Assembly: GCA_023389045.1 (NCBI GenBank)
Contig: JAEWEZ010000107.1
Coordinates: 1 to 26,673, forward strand
Source of the DNA: Actinomycetes bacterium
GTDB lineage: Bacteria; Actinomycetota; Actinomycetes; Actinomycetales; Dermabacteraceae
DNA length: 26,673 nucleotides
Direction: 5' to 3'
A program made the position numbers and the translations under genes. Positions within the stretch are counted from its first letter, which is position 1. Each line of letters begins with the position of its first letter. The notes below the pieces were generated by a model. That model was not told the origin of the DNA. It made no database searches and worked only from the letters and a program-made list of their open reading frames with translations. This document shows positions 1 to 7,387 of the stretch, in pieces.

Positions 1-212
1 GCCTTCAGGAACACATTGTGCAGGCCCTGCTCGTTCCCTTCGAGGTCGGGGGTGAGGCCTTCGATCGGCTTGTAGGTGGGCAGGGTGATGTCGGCGGAGG
101 CTTTCGCATCGCCTCGGCTTCCGCTGCTGCTTCCGCAGCTGGCGAGGCCGGCAGTGGCAGCGGTTGCGGCGCCAACGGCGAAGAGGTCGCGGCGTGTGAT
201 CTGGAGGGTCAT
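1..212 (-). CDS. Extracellular solute-binding lipoprotein, N-terminal part (runs off the left edge)
   Basis: Only the first 70 residues are inside the window. The protein begins MTLQITRRDLFAVG, a Tat-type motif (TRRDLF), followed by a short Ala-rich hydrophobic stretch and a lipobox ending in LASC, then a Ser/Gly-rich linker. This is the standard start of a lipid-anchored ABC-transporter substrate-binding protein in actinomycetes. The start at 212 is supported by an AAAGGA ribosome-binding site about 6 nt upstream. It lies 41 nt downstream of an LplC-like permease on the same strand, so it is probably the LplA-type binding protein of the same carbohydrate transporter. The substrate cannot be inferred from the fragment. 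Confidence 0.85.
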   Translation of the reverse strand, partial: MTLQITRRDLFAVGAATAATAGLASCGSSSGSRGDAKASADITLPTYKPIEGLTPDLEGNEQGLHNVFLK

Positions 213-253
213 CGGGGGTCCTTTCGGGTTTCGTCGCGGGGAGAACCGGCGGA

Positions 254-1036
254 TCAGCCTTTGATGGCGCCGGTAATGACGCCCTTGGAGAAGTACTTCT
301 GCAAGAACGGGTAGACGAGAACGATGGGGGTGAGGGCGACGACCACGACGGCCATCTTGATCGACTGCGGCGGCGGCGTTTGGGTGACGCCGAGCTGGTC
401 GGCAGTCAGGGAGGTGCCCTGAATGACGTAGCTGCGCAGGATGAGCTGGATCGGCCAGAGGGTCTGGTCGTTGATGTAGAGCATCGCGTTGAAGAACGAG
501 TTCCAGAACCCGACGGCGTAGAACAGCCCGACCACGGCAATAACCGCTTTGGAGAGTGGGAGCACGATCGACCACAGGATGCGGAAGTCACTGGCCCCGT
601 CGATACGCGCGGATTCCAAGAGCTCCTGGGGGATTCCCATGAAGAAGGACCGCATCACGATGAAGTTGAAGCCGGCGAAGGCGCCCGGAAGGATCAGCGA
701 CCAAATGCTGTTGAGCAGGTGCAGTTCCTTAATCATCAGATACATCGGGATGAGCCCGGGGCTGAAGAACAGGGTCAGGATGATTGCCATCAGCATCGGT
801 TTGCCCATGATCACCGGGCGGCTGAGGGCGTAGGCCATGCTGATGGTGACGAAGAGGGCCAGCAGGGTGCCCACCACGGTCACGAACACACTGACCCCGA
901 GCGCGCGGAAGATCAGGGGGCTCGCAAAGATCGTTTCGTAGGCGGCCAGGGTGGGGTTCCGCGGGAACAGCACGTAACCGCCGGCTTCGCGGATCTGCTT
1001 GACAGGTTGGGCCCGAGAGTAGATGCTCTCGGGCAC
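254..1036 (-). pseudogene. N-terminally truncated carbohydrate ABC transporter permease (LplC/YtcP-like)
   Basis: The last 250 or so residues are a typical CUT1 inner-membrane permease of the LplC/YtcP branch, with about five hydrophobic segments, the EAA loop (ESARIDGASDFRILWSIVLP) and the family C-terminus ending FSKGVITGAIKG. Recognisable homology begins only at PVKQIREAGGYVLFPRNPT, a region that in full-length relatives follows membrane segment 1 and its periplasmic loop. Upstream of it the open frame continues to an ATG at 1150, but those residues are not family-like and overlap the divergent gene. A GTG at 1036 gives 260 residues. The partner LplB permease expected upstream is absent. 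I infer a deletion that removed lplB and the 5' end of this gene, so the protein is probably non-functional although its frame is open. Confidence 0.7.
1011..1034. promoter_or_regulatory. Perfect 9-bp inverted repeat (6-nt loop) at the permease truncation point
   Basis: GCCCGAGAG at 1011-1019 is exactly complementary to CTCTCGGGC at 1026-1034. A TTGACA hexamer sits just before it at 999-1004, so on the + strand the repeat covers the place where a -10 box for the oxidoreductase operon would be (TAGATG at 1020-1025, spacing 15). It could be an operator or a hairpin. It also lies exactly where homology to the permease family stops. The promoter reading is weak; the inverted repeat itself is certain. 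Confidence 0.45.
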
Positions 1037-1121
1037 AATGTAAATCCATTCACTACAGAAAAGTTCTTGCGGTCTTGGCGCGCAGTGGCGCCACCACCGT
1101 GTGAGAACGGACGATGGGACA

Positions 1122-2306
1122 ATGAGCTTCACCATGAATGACCTGCGCATTGGTGTGATCGGCTACGGTGCCCGCTCGGGCCTTGCCCGCCACGCCCACC
1201 GACCCGGCGAAGGCTCCCGGATTACCGTGGTGGCCGACCCTTCGCAGCGGGCGAAGGAGACTGCTCGCGAGCGCCACGGAGAAGATGTCGCCACATGCGA
1301 CAGCGTGGAAGAACTGCTCACGAACCACGAGGTAGACGCCGTCATGGTGCTCGCCCCGGATTACGCGCACGCCGGGATTGCACTGCAGACGCTGGCCGCC
1401 GGAATCCCGACCTTCTGCGAAAAGCCGATGGCGATCTCGCTGGACGATGCCGACGCGATGCTCGCCATGGCGCATGAGAAGCGGGCCCGTCTCTACATCG
1501 GCCACAACATGCGGCATATGCCGGTGATCCGGCAGATGAAGGAGATCGTGGACTCCGGCCGGATCGGCCGGGTGCGCGCCATCTGGTGCCGCCACTTCGT
1601 GGGTGCCGGCGGCGACTTCTACTTCAAGGACTGGCACGCCGAGCGGGAGAAGGCGATGAGCCTGCTGCTGCAAAAGGGCGCGCACGATATCGACGTGATC
1701 CACTGGCTGGCCGGTGGCTACACCCGCCGCGTTTCCGGCATCGGCGACCTCGCTATTTACGGGGACATCACCGACCGTCGGGACAACTCCGACCGCCTCA
1801 TGATCGACTGGTACGACGAGGACATTTTCCCGCCGACCACCCAGAAGGAACTGAACCCCGTGATCGACGTCGAGGACATCTCGATGCTGAACATGACGCT
1901 GGATAACGGCGTGCTCGCCTCCTACGAGCAGTGCCACTTCACCCCCGACTACTGGCGCAACTACACGGTGATCGGCGACGCTGGACGCATCGAAAACATG
2001 GGTGACACCGGCGGGCACCAGATCCACATCTGGACCTCCCGACGCTCCGGCCCCGGACGCCCCGACGCGGTGGAAGTCATCGACCGTGGCGATGGCGGGC
2101 ACGGCGGCGCCGACCCGAACCTCGTGGCCGAGTTCCTGCGTTTCGCCCGAGACGGCGGCAGCACCGACGTCTCCGCCGTGGCGGCACGCGAAGCAGTGGC
2201 CACCGGTGTGCGCGGCGCCGAGTCGATCCGTTCGGGCGGCGCAGTGATGGAGGTTCCGCCGGTCCCTGCCGACGTTCGCAGCTACTTCGACGCCGGGCAG
2301 GCCTGA
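1122..2306 (+). CDS. Gfo/Idh/MocA-family NAD(P)-dependent oxidoreductase
   Basis: A 394-residue protein with an N-terminal Rossmann fold (GVIGYG at residues 11-16), the family's catalytic-loop EKP motif at residues 100-102, and a C-terminal alpha/beta domain (KGAHDIDVIHWLAGG, then ASYEQCHFTPDYWRNY and GDAGRIEN). Members oxidise or reduce sugars, inositols or sugar derivatives with NAD(P) in the cytoplasm; the substrate here is not readable. Three in-frame starts exist: GTG 1101, ATG 1122 and ATG 1134. None has a strong ribosome-binding site. I choose 1122 because it leaves a short lead before the Rossmann strand. The stop is 14 nt from the following LacI gene, so the two form an operon. It is divergent from the damaged transporter, suggesting a common sugar pathway on this side. 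Confidence 0.9.
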   Translation: MSFTMNDLRIGVIGYGARSGLARHAHRPGEGSRITVVADPSQRAKETARERHGEDVATCDSVEELLTNHEVDAVMVLAPDYAHAGIALQTLAAGIPTFCEKPMAISLDDADAMLAMAHEKRARLYIGHNMRHMPVIRQMKEIVDSGRIGRVRAIWCRHFVGAGGDFYFKDWHAEREKAMSLLLQKGAHDIDVIHWLAGGYTRRVSGIGDLAIYGDITDRRDNSDRLMIDWYDEDIFPPTTQKELNPVIDVEDISMLNMTLDNGVLASYEQCHFTPDYWRNYTVIGDAGRIENMGDTGGHQIHIWTSRRSGPGRPDAVEVIDRGDGGHGGADPNLVAEFLRFARDGGSTDVSAVAAREAVATGVRGAESIRSGGAVMEVPPVPADVRSYFDAGQA

Positions 2307-2320
2307 CAATCGGAGGAGAC

Positions 2321-3382
2321 ATGGGGTCGGGGGAACGCCGCACACAGCGGACGGTGACATTGGCGGATGTGGCCAGGGCAGCGAATGTTTCCCCGGCCAC
2401 GGCCTCCTTTGTCCTGTCAGGCCGGGGAGGCGGTGGCTCCTCCGGCTCTCCTCAAACCAAGGAGAAGGTGCGTCGAGCGGCCGAGGAACTCGGGTACGTT
2501 CCCAATCGTGCAGCGCAGGCGATGCGCACGCGCCGCGGCGGCGGAATCGTTCTGGCTCTGGGCACCATTGGAGACCCCTGGGGCATTCACCTGACGCGGC
2601 AGGTGCGTGCAGCCGCGCTGCCCCACGACCTCTCCACGCTCATCCTCGCTGATGAGAGGTGGTACGAGTACCTCCTCTCCGGGGTCTTTCCGGACTGCGC
2701 CTTCCTCACCGGTATCGACGGGGTTGACGGGGCTCCGGAGCGGGTCGCCCGGCTCGCGCAGAACCTCGGAGGCGGCATCATCGCCTTCAGCACGAGCCTG
2801 GAACCTGCGGGTTTCGATGTGGTCGCCTCCAGTGAGCTCGGTGCCATCGCGCAGGCCTACCGCATGCTCCGAGATCGGCATGAGGTGGTTCATTTCCTCT
2901 CCCCGCATCCGGTGGATTTCTCCCGACCGTTACGCGCACGATCCCGCCCGGCGGCTTTCCTCGCGGCTGCACGCGAAGCTGGGGACGGCCCTCCCGAGAA
3001 ACTCTTGCGCACCTCCGAGCCGGGCGGCCGCGCCACGTACCGCACGGCAGTGCAGTGGCTGCAAGCCCCGGACGCGCCCACGGCGCTGATCGTGCAAACC
3101 GGATACCAGGCCGTGGCCGTCCAGGTGGCGGTCAAGAAGCTGGGTCTGCGTATGCCGGAAGACCTCGAACTCGTCTCCATCGGTGACGTTCCCGAGCACT
3201 CGCAGTTCTTCGAACCGATCAGCTATTTCGGTGTGGTGGATGTGTTCGACCGCCTCGCCACGATCATCGTGGATCGCGCTCGAGACCGCAGCGACCGTGA
3301 AGGGCGTCTGCACACCTTCACCTGGGAGTTCATCCCGGGAGCCACCACCCGAGAAGGCGGCCCCGAAACCTCTGAAAGGTAG
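2321..3382 (+). CDS. LacI-family transcriptional regulator (first copy)
   Basis: A 353-residue repressor. The N-terminal helix-turn-helix is VTLADVARAANVSPATASFVLSG shortened here to its recognisable core LADVARAANVSPATASFVLS, residues 13-32, followed by a hinge (LGYVPNRAAQAMRTRR) and a periplasmic-binding-protein-like effector domain. Strong ribosome-binding site GGAGGAG directly upstream of the ATG. A Gly/Ser-rich insert (GRGGGGSSGS) sits between the HTH and helix 3, longer than usual. It is the second gene of the operon with the Gfo/Idh/MocA oxidoreductase, and most likely controls that operon and perhaps the adjacent transporter. The effector is unknown, probably a sugar. Confidence 0.9.
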   Translation: MGSGERRTQRTVTLADVARAANVSPATASFVLSGRGGGGSSGSPQTKEKVRRAAEELGYVPNRAAQAMRTRRGGGIVLALGTIGDPWGIHLTRQVRAAALPHDLSTLILADERWYEYLLSGVFPDCAFLTGIDGVDGAPERVARLAQNLGGGIIAFSTSLEPAGFDVVASSELGAIAQAYRMLRDRHEVVHFLSPHPVDFSRPLRARSRPAAFLAAAREAGDGPPEKLLRTSEPGGRATYRTAVQWLQAPDAPTALIVQTGYQAVAVQVAVKKLGLRMPEDLELVSIGDVPEHSQFFEPISYFGVVDVFDRLATIIVDRARDRSDREGRLHTFTWEFIPGATTREGGPETSER

Positions 3383-3390
3383 GGGCCGCC
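3356..3390. terminator. Bidirectional hairpin terminator between convergent genes
   Basis: GGCGGCCCC (3356-3364) pairs perfectly with GGGGCCGCC (3382-3390), with a second inner pairing ACCT/AGGT (3368-3371 with 3377-3380). The hairpin overlaps the stop codon of the LacI gene and lies before the stop of the convergent TenA gene. There is no clear T-run, as is common for actinomycete terminators. Confidence 0.6.
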
Positions 3391-3413
3391 CTCTGCGCGC
3401 GGCTATCTCTGGC

Positions 3414-4073
3414 TCAGGCCGGAATCTCCAGGGCCTGCTGCCAGAAGGCCGTTTCCATCCGGGTTGCCGTGCGGAACACCTCGATGAGTTCCTCGCGTCG
3501 GGCCGGGGTCAGCATCCGCTCAGCCAGCTGGTCCAGGCGGGTGATCGCATCGCGGGCGGCCTGCTGGAAGTCCTCCCCGGAGTACTCGTCGATCCACTGG
3601 GCGTAGGGGTGATCGGGGCGCGCGGCGCGCAGCGGGGCGAGACGGGTGCCGATCTCGGCGTAACCGATTGCGCAGGGCGCCAGCGCCACGCTCAGTTCGA
3701 GGAGGTCCCCGAGCTGCCCACTATCGAGCACGAAGCGTGTGTAGGCCACCGTCCCCTGCTTTTCGGGGGCGCGCAGCAGATCCTCGGTGGGGATTCCCCA
3801 TTCCCTGGTCAGCGCCACATGCAGATCGGTTTCCCGCAGGATCGCGGTGAGCGCGTCGGCGGCGCCCTTAATCTCCTCGAGGGTGCGGCTCTTATAGGCC
3901 GCCAGTGCATTGGCGCGTGCGAAATGGATCAGGAAGATGTAGTCCTGCATCAGGTAGTCCTGGAAGGCCGGCAGCGGCAGGGTGCCGTCACCGAGCTGTT
4001 CGACGAAGGCGTGGTGCGTGTAGTCGTGCCACTCCTCGGCGCAGGCGGCGCGCAAATCCTCGAAAAGGGTCAT
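3414..4073 (-). CDS. tenA: TenA family aminopyrimidine aminohydrolase / thiaminase II (TenA_C type)
   Basis: A 219-residue all-helical TenA protein. It has the catalytic cysteine in ALAPCAIGYAEIG (Cys134), Asp44 in the LMQDYIFL motif and a C-terminal glutamate in RMETAFWQ (Glu207), matching the Cys135, Asp44 and Glu205 triad known for Bacillus subtilis TenA. These enzymes hydrolyse aminopyrimidine breakdown products of thiamin to regenerate HMP in the cytoplasm. The ATG overlaps the stop of the upstream TenA_E-type gene by 4 nt (ATGA), so the pair is translationally coupled and shares the TPP riboswitch. Length and key residues are complete. Confidence 0.9.
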   Translation of the reverse strand: MTLFEDLRAACAEEWHDYTHHAFVEQLGDGTLPLPAFQDYLMQDYIFLIHFARANALAAYKSRTLEEIKGAADALTAILRETDLHVALTREWGIPTEDLLRAPEKQGTVAYTRFVLDSGQLGDLLELSVALAPCAIGYAEIGTRLAPLRAARPDHPYAQWIDEYSGEDFQQAARDAITRLDQLAERMLTPARREELIEVFRTATRMETAFWQQALEIPA

Positions 4074-4768
4074 TGGGCGGCTCCATCCTCGTCGGCCCCC
4101 GCGGGTGCTGCCCCGAGCGGAAGCGGGCTGATGTAGGACTCCTCGAAGAAGGCGAGTTCGAGATCCACCGCGCGACGGAAGAAGTCGCGCGCCACCTCGG
4201 CATCGGCGGGACCAACCCGGTCCAGTTCCCCGCGCAGGAAGGCCACGATCTCGTGGAAACCGGGGTAATCGTGCAGGTCAATCCATTCGGCGTGCACGAA
4301 GTTCTCCGGGCGCTGCGGGGCTGGATCGGTGGTGGCCCAGTCCAGGTAGAGCCATTCGGTCACGGTCAGCACGGCGAGCACGGCCGCGTAGCTGCGGGTG
4401 GCGGCGGCCTCATCGAAGAGGTCCAGGAAACCGCGGGCAGCGGTGGTGAGCGGCACCTCGCGGCGCTGCTGCTCGGTGACGCCCAGGGCCTCGAAGGCAC
4501 GCAGGAAGTAGGTGTTCTCGTCTCCGGCGACCTCGCCGATGAACTGTGCCAGGCGGATCCGCGCGGCCTCATCATCGGTGGTGGCGACCCCCGCCCCGAG
4601 CAGGCCCAGGAAACTGTGCAGGAATCGGTAATCCTGCAGGAGATACCCGGCCATGACGTCATCGGCGATGGTGCCCTCGTACAGTTCGCGCACGAAACGG
4701 TGGGTGATGGCGGCGTTCCAGACCTGCGCCGTCTCATCACGCAGCTGCTGGGAAAAAGGTGTGCTCAT
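4070..4768 (-). CDS. TenA_E-type thiamin-salvage protein
   Basis: A 232-residue TenA-superfamily protein. The conserved Asp is present (LLQDYRF, Asp46), but the position of the catalytic cysteine is replaced by glutamate in LTVTEWLYLDWA (Glu138), the mark of the TenA_E subfamily. TenA_E proteins are associated with thiamin-breakdown salvage and in some cases act as formylaminopyrimidine hydrolase or aminohydrolase; the exact step here is not certain. It is the first gene of a two-gene operon with the TenA_C-type gene (4-nt overlap). The ATG is about 9 nt downstream of the GGAGGGA of a TPP riboswitch, so expression should fall when thiamin pyrophosphate is abundant. Confidence 0.85.
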   Translation of the reverse strand: MSTPFSQQLRDETAQVWNAAITHRFVRELYEGTIADDVMAGYLLQDYRFLHSFLGLLGAGVATTDDEAARIRLAQFIGEVAGDENTYFLRAFEALGVTEQQRREVPLTTAARGFLDLFDEAAATRSYAAVLAVLTVTEWLYLDWATTDPAPQRPENFVHAEWIDLHDYPGFHEIVAFLRGELDRVGPADAEVARDFFRRAVDLELAFFEESYISPLPLGAAPAGADEDGAAQ

Positions 4769-4773
4769 GTGGA

Positions 4774-4848
4774 CATCCCTCCGCGAGGTTGAGCTCGATC
4801 AGGTTCGGCGGGTGTTCTCTCAGCCCCGTGCGGGGCACCCCGTGTCGC
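4774..4848 (-). promoter_or_regulatory. TPP riboswitch (THI element)
   Basis: Read on the minus strand the segment contains the conserved THI-box elements in order: GGGGTGCCCC, GGGGCTGAGAG, ACACCCGCCGAACCTGATC, a variable hairpin, and CGCGGAGGGA. CTGAGA and GAACCTGAT are the hallmark pyrimidine-sensing elements. The terminal GGAGGG lies 7-9 nt before the ATG at 4768 and doubles as the ribosome-binding site. No terminator hairpin fits between aptamer and start, so control is most likely at translation initiation. The two downstream TenA-family genes fit perfectly. Confidence 0.95.
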
Positions 4849-4915
4849 GCCCGATGGTAGCCCAGGGTCGGGGAGCGGAGGATTCCGGAACCGTGCCGCC
4901 CGCGGGCAGTGTTCA

Positions 4916-6211
4916 ATGGCTTCTATGAATGAGCATTCCTGGACCCTGCCCGGCCTGATCCTGCGCGACGTGACCCTTCCCGTGCCGTTGAACCACGCCG
5001 ATGCCTCCTCGCCGCGTATCGAGGTGTTCGCCCGGATCGTGGCGGAACCCGGGGGAGAGGACCGCCCCTTCCTCGTCTATCTTCAGGGTGGGCCGGGGTC
5101 GGAGGCTCCGCGCCCGACGGAACCGGGGGCTCCGTCCTGGATGGCGCATGTGCTCACCACCCACCGCGTCGTGATGTTCGATCAGCGCGGCACCGGACGC
5201 TCCACCCCCGTCGGCCTTGATGCGCCGCTGCCCGCGGGCGCTATTGAGGGTGCCCGCACCCTGCGAGAAGCGACCCCCGAGCAGCAGGCGCACTATCTGA
5301 CGCACTTTCGTGCCGACTCGATCGTTGAGGACGCGGAACTCCTGCGCGAAGCCCTCGGGGTCGAGCGCTGGTCCCTGCTCGGGCAGTCCTTCGGTGGTTT
5401 CTGCACGCTGCGTTACCTCAGCGCTCACGCTGACTCGGTGGATACTGCCCTGTTCACCGGTGGGCTCCCCTGCGTCGGCCCGCGCCTCGATGAGGTGTAC
5501 AGCCTGACCTGGCAGGAGATGACGGCACGCTCCGAGGCCTTCTACCGCGAGTTCCCGCAGGACCGGGAGCGGATGCGCGAGCTTGCGGCGCGAGCCGAGG
5601 CCGGCGAGTTGATCCTGCCCGACGGGCAGAGCGTCGGCGTGGAGCGGCTGCGTCGCATCGGGCATCTGCTCGGCGCCTCGGGCGGCGTCGAGCGCCTGCA
5701 CTACCTCCTGGATACGCCGCAGGATTCCCCGGCCTTCGCACATGACCTGGCCGCGGCGCTCCCCTTCAGCGGCCGCAACCCGATCTATGCGGTGCTGCAT
5801 GAATCGTGCTGGGCCGACGGTTTTGCGACCCGCTGGGCGGGGGATCGGGTCATGCCCGATCAGGTGCGGGAGGATCCGACGCTGCTCGGTGGCGAGCATG
5901 TGCCGCGCTCCCTGTTCACTGAGGACCCGCAGTTCGCGCCCTGGGCGCAGGCTGCTGAGATTCTCGCCGAGCATGAATGGCCGCGCCTGTACGACGAGAA
6001 CGCCCTCGCAGCGGTGACGGCACCCGCGGCGGCCGCGGTCTACTTCCGTGATGTGTACGTTCCGCAGGGGCCGTCGCTGCGTACCGCCGCCCTGGTTCCC
6101 ACCCTGAAAACCTGGGTGACCAGCGAGTATGAGCACAACGGGCTGCGGGCAAGCGGCACGGGCGTGATCGAACACCTGATGGACCTCGCGGCAGGCCGCC
6201 GGCGTTCCTGA
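4916..6211 (+). CDS. Alpha/beta hydrolase, proline iminopeptidase type (peptidase family S33)
   Basis: A 431-residue cytoplasmic alpha/beta-hydrolase. It shows the oxyanion-hole motif QGGPG (57-61), DQRGTGRS (89-96) and the nucleophile elbow GQSFGG (Ser158). Asp379 (AVYFRDVYV) and His407 (SEYEHNG) are positioned to complete the triad. This layout matches prolyl aminopeptidases of family S33, which remove N-terminal proline from peptides. No signal peptide or membrane segment is seen. The start codon at 4916 has no obvious ribosome-binding site; a leaderless transcript or use of the ATG at 4925 is possible. It stands alone, divergent from the riboswitch-controlled TenA operon. Confidence 0.85.
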   Translation: MASMNEHSWTLPGLILRDVTLPVPLNHADASSPRIEVFARIVAEPGGEDRPFLVYLQGGPGSEAPRPTEPGAPSWMAHVLTTHRVVMFDQRGTGRSTPVGLDAPLPAGAIEGARTLREATPEQQAHYLTHFRADSIVEDAELLREALGVERWSLLGQSFGGFCTLRYLSAHADSVDTALFTGGLPCVGPRLDEVYSLTWQEMTARSEAFYREFPQDRERMRELAARAEAGELILPDGQSVGVERLRRIGHLLGASGGVERLHYLLDTPQDSPAFAHDLAAALPFSGRNPIYAVLHESCWADGFATRWAGDRVMPDQVREDPTLLGGEHVPRSLFTEDPQFAPWAQAAEILAEHEWPRLYDENALAAVTAPAAAAVYFRDVYVPQGPSLRTAALVPTLKTWVTSEYEHNGLRASGTGVIEHLMDLAAGRRRS

Positions 6212-6233
6212 GGGAAGGCCGGGGGCGCATTAC

Positions 6234-6270
6234 CGGCCACTGGGCTGATACTGTATCAGCCCAGTGGCCG
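6234..6270. terminator. 18-bp-arm perfect palindrome, probable bidirectional terminator
   Basis: The arms CGGCCACTGGGCTGATAC and GTATCAGCCCAGTGGCCG are perfectly complementary around a single central T. It sits between the stop of the S33 hydrolase and the stop of the convergent formylglycine-generating enzyme, the expected place for a shared terminator. A one-base loop is sterically strained, so in RNA the top of the stem would open; the almost perfect dyad could also be a protein-binding site. No T-run follows. Confidence 0.6.
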
Positions 6271-6352
6271 TGTAGTGGCGGTACAGCCGGGTCTAGCAGC
6301 GGGCGAGGACTGGCCAAGCGGCGAGGCCGAGGCGGCGCCGGGCTGGTCCCGT

Positions 6353-7387
6353 CTAGGCATCCGCTGCGAGGCGGAACCCCTTATTGCCGCTTGTGTCTTC
6401 GGCGGCGGAGGCGTGTCGGGCGCTCACGCGATAGCGGGTGCAGTAGGAGTCGTGGCAGAGGTAGGAGCCGCCGCGCACCACCCGCACATCCCCTCCCAGC
6501 GAGGGGAGCGGCCGATGCCATCGGTCGGCGCACCACTCCCACACATTGCCCGCCACCTCGTAGAGGCCGAAACCGTTGGGCGGGAAGGTGCGCACCGGCG
6601 CGGTGCCGAGATACCCATCCTCGAGGGTGTTGCGGGTGGGGAAGATGCCCTGCCAGATATTGCAGAAGTGCTCGCCCTGTGGGGTGAGGTCATCACCCCA
6701 GGGGTAGCGGGCCTGGTCGAGGCCCCCGCGAGCGGCTTTCTCCCACTCCACCTCGGTCGGCAGACGCATCCCGCACCAGGCCGCAAAAGCTTCGGCGTCG
6801 CGCAGGGCGATGTGCACCACCGGGTGATCTCCCCGGGCGTGCACATCGGAATCTGGACCTTCGGGGCGGTCCCAGCGGGCCCCGTCGACCGCCCTCCACC
6901 AGGGAGTCCCTGGCGCTCGCGGACTGCGACGCCGCAGGTCAGCGGGTAGTAGGGCCGCGAAAACGAAGGACCAGCCGTATTCCTCAGCCACCGTCGTGTA
7001 CCCGGTATCGGCCACGAAGGCGGCGAAATCAGCGTTGGTCACGCACACCGGGTCGATCCGAAACGCCGGGACATCCACGCTGCGCACCGGCCCCTCCGCA
7101 TCACCGGGGATCTGCTCGGGATCATCGGTTCCCATGCGGAACGGACCGGCCGGGATCAGCACGGTGCGCTCGATCCGCTCCCGATGCGCTTGATCATCCC
7201 GCTTCTGTGGGCCGACGGGTGGCGATTGTGGGCCGACGGGCGGCGATCCCGCGCCGGTGGGCACAACGTTTTCACTCCCAGTTCGGGCGGGAGCAGCAGC
7301 GTTCGCACTCTGCCGACGGGATGGACCGCAGCATCCCGTCTGCGGCTCGCCGGGTGCCGCAGACGGGGGAGTGGGAGGGATGGTCAT
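6353..7387 (-). CDS. Formylglycine-generating enzyme (SUMF1/EgtB/PvdO superfamily)
   Basis: A 344-residue protein. From about residue 75 it follows the FGE-sulfatase domain: IPAGPFRMGTDD, LPTEVEWEKAARGG, YPWGDDL, NVWEWCADRW. It ends with RGGSYLCHDSYCTRYR, in which Cys311 and Cys316 match the copper-binding pair of actinomycete FGE (Cys272/Cys277 in Streptomyces coelicolor), then GNKGFR. Such enzymes oxidise a cysteine of a CxPxR motif in sulfatases to formylglycine. The N-terminus carries CCGPSRR and a doubled SPPVGPQ segment from a 21-bp tandem repeat (7206-7247). The ATG overlaps the stop of the upstream DUF262 gene by 4 nt and has no own ribosome-binding site. No sulfatase is present in the window, so the client is elsewhere. 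Confidence 0.9.
   Translation of the reverse strand: MTIPPTPPSAAPGEPQTGCCGPSRRQSANAAAPARTGSENVVPTGAGSPPVGPQSPPVGPQKRDDQAHRERIERTVLIPAGPFRMGTDDPEQIPGDAEGPVRSVDVPAFRIDPVCVTNADFAAFVADTGYTTVAEEYGWSFVFAALLPADLRRRSPRAPGTPWWRAVDGARWDRPEGPDSDVHARGDHPVVHIALRDAEAFAAWCGMRLPTEVEWEKAARGGLDQARYPWGDDLTPQGEHFCNIWQGIFPTRNTLEDGYLGTAPVRTFPPNGFGLYEVAGNVWEWCADRWHRPLPSLGGDVRVVRGGSYLCHDSYCTRYRVSARHASAAEDTSGNKGFRLAADA
7206..7247. repeat. 21-bp tandem duplication inside the FGE gene
   Basis: Two head-to-tail copies with one mismatch (7206-7226 and 7227-7247), starting TGTGGGCCGACGGG. They encode the repeated SPPVGPQ residues in the low-complexity N-terminal extension of the formylglycine-generating enzyme, upstream of the catalytic domain. 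The reading frame is kept. Confidence 0.85.

Noticed and set aside
1053..2360. A 435-codon open frame on the minus strand
   Set aside because: Mirror of the Gfo/Idh/MocA gene, without motifs or a start signal.
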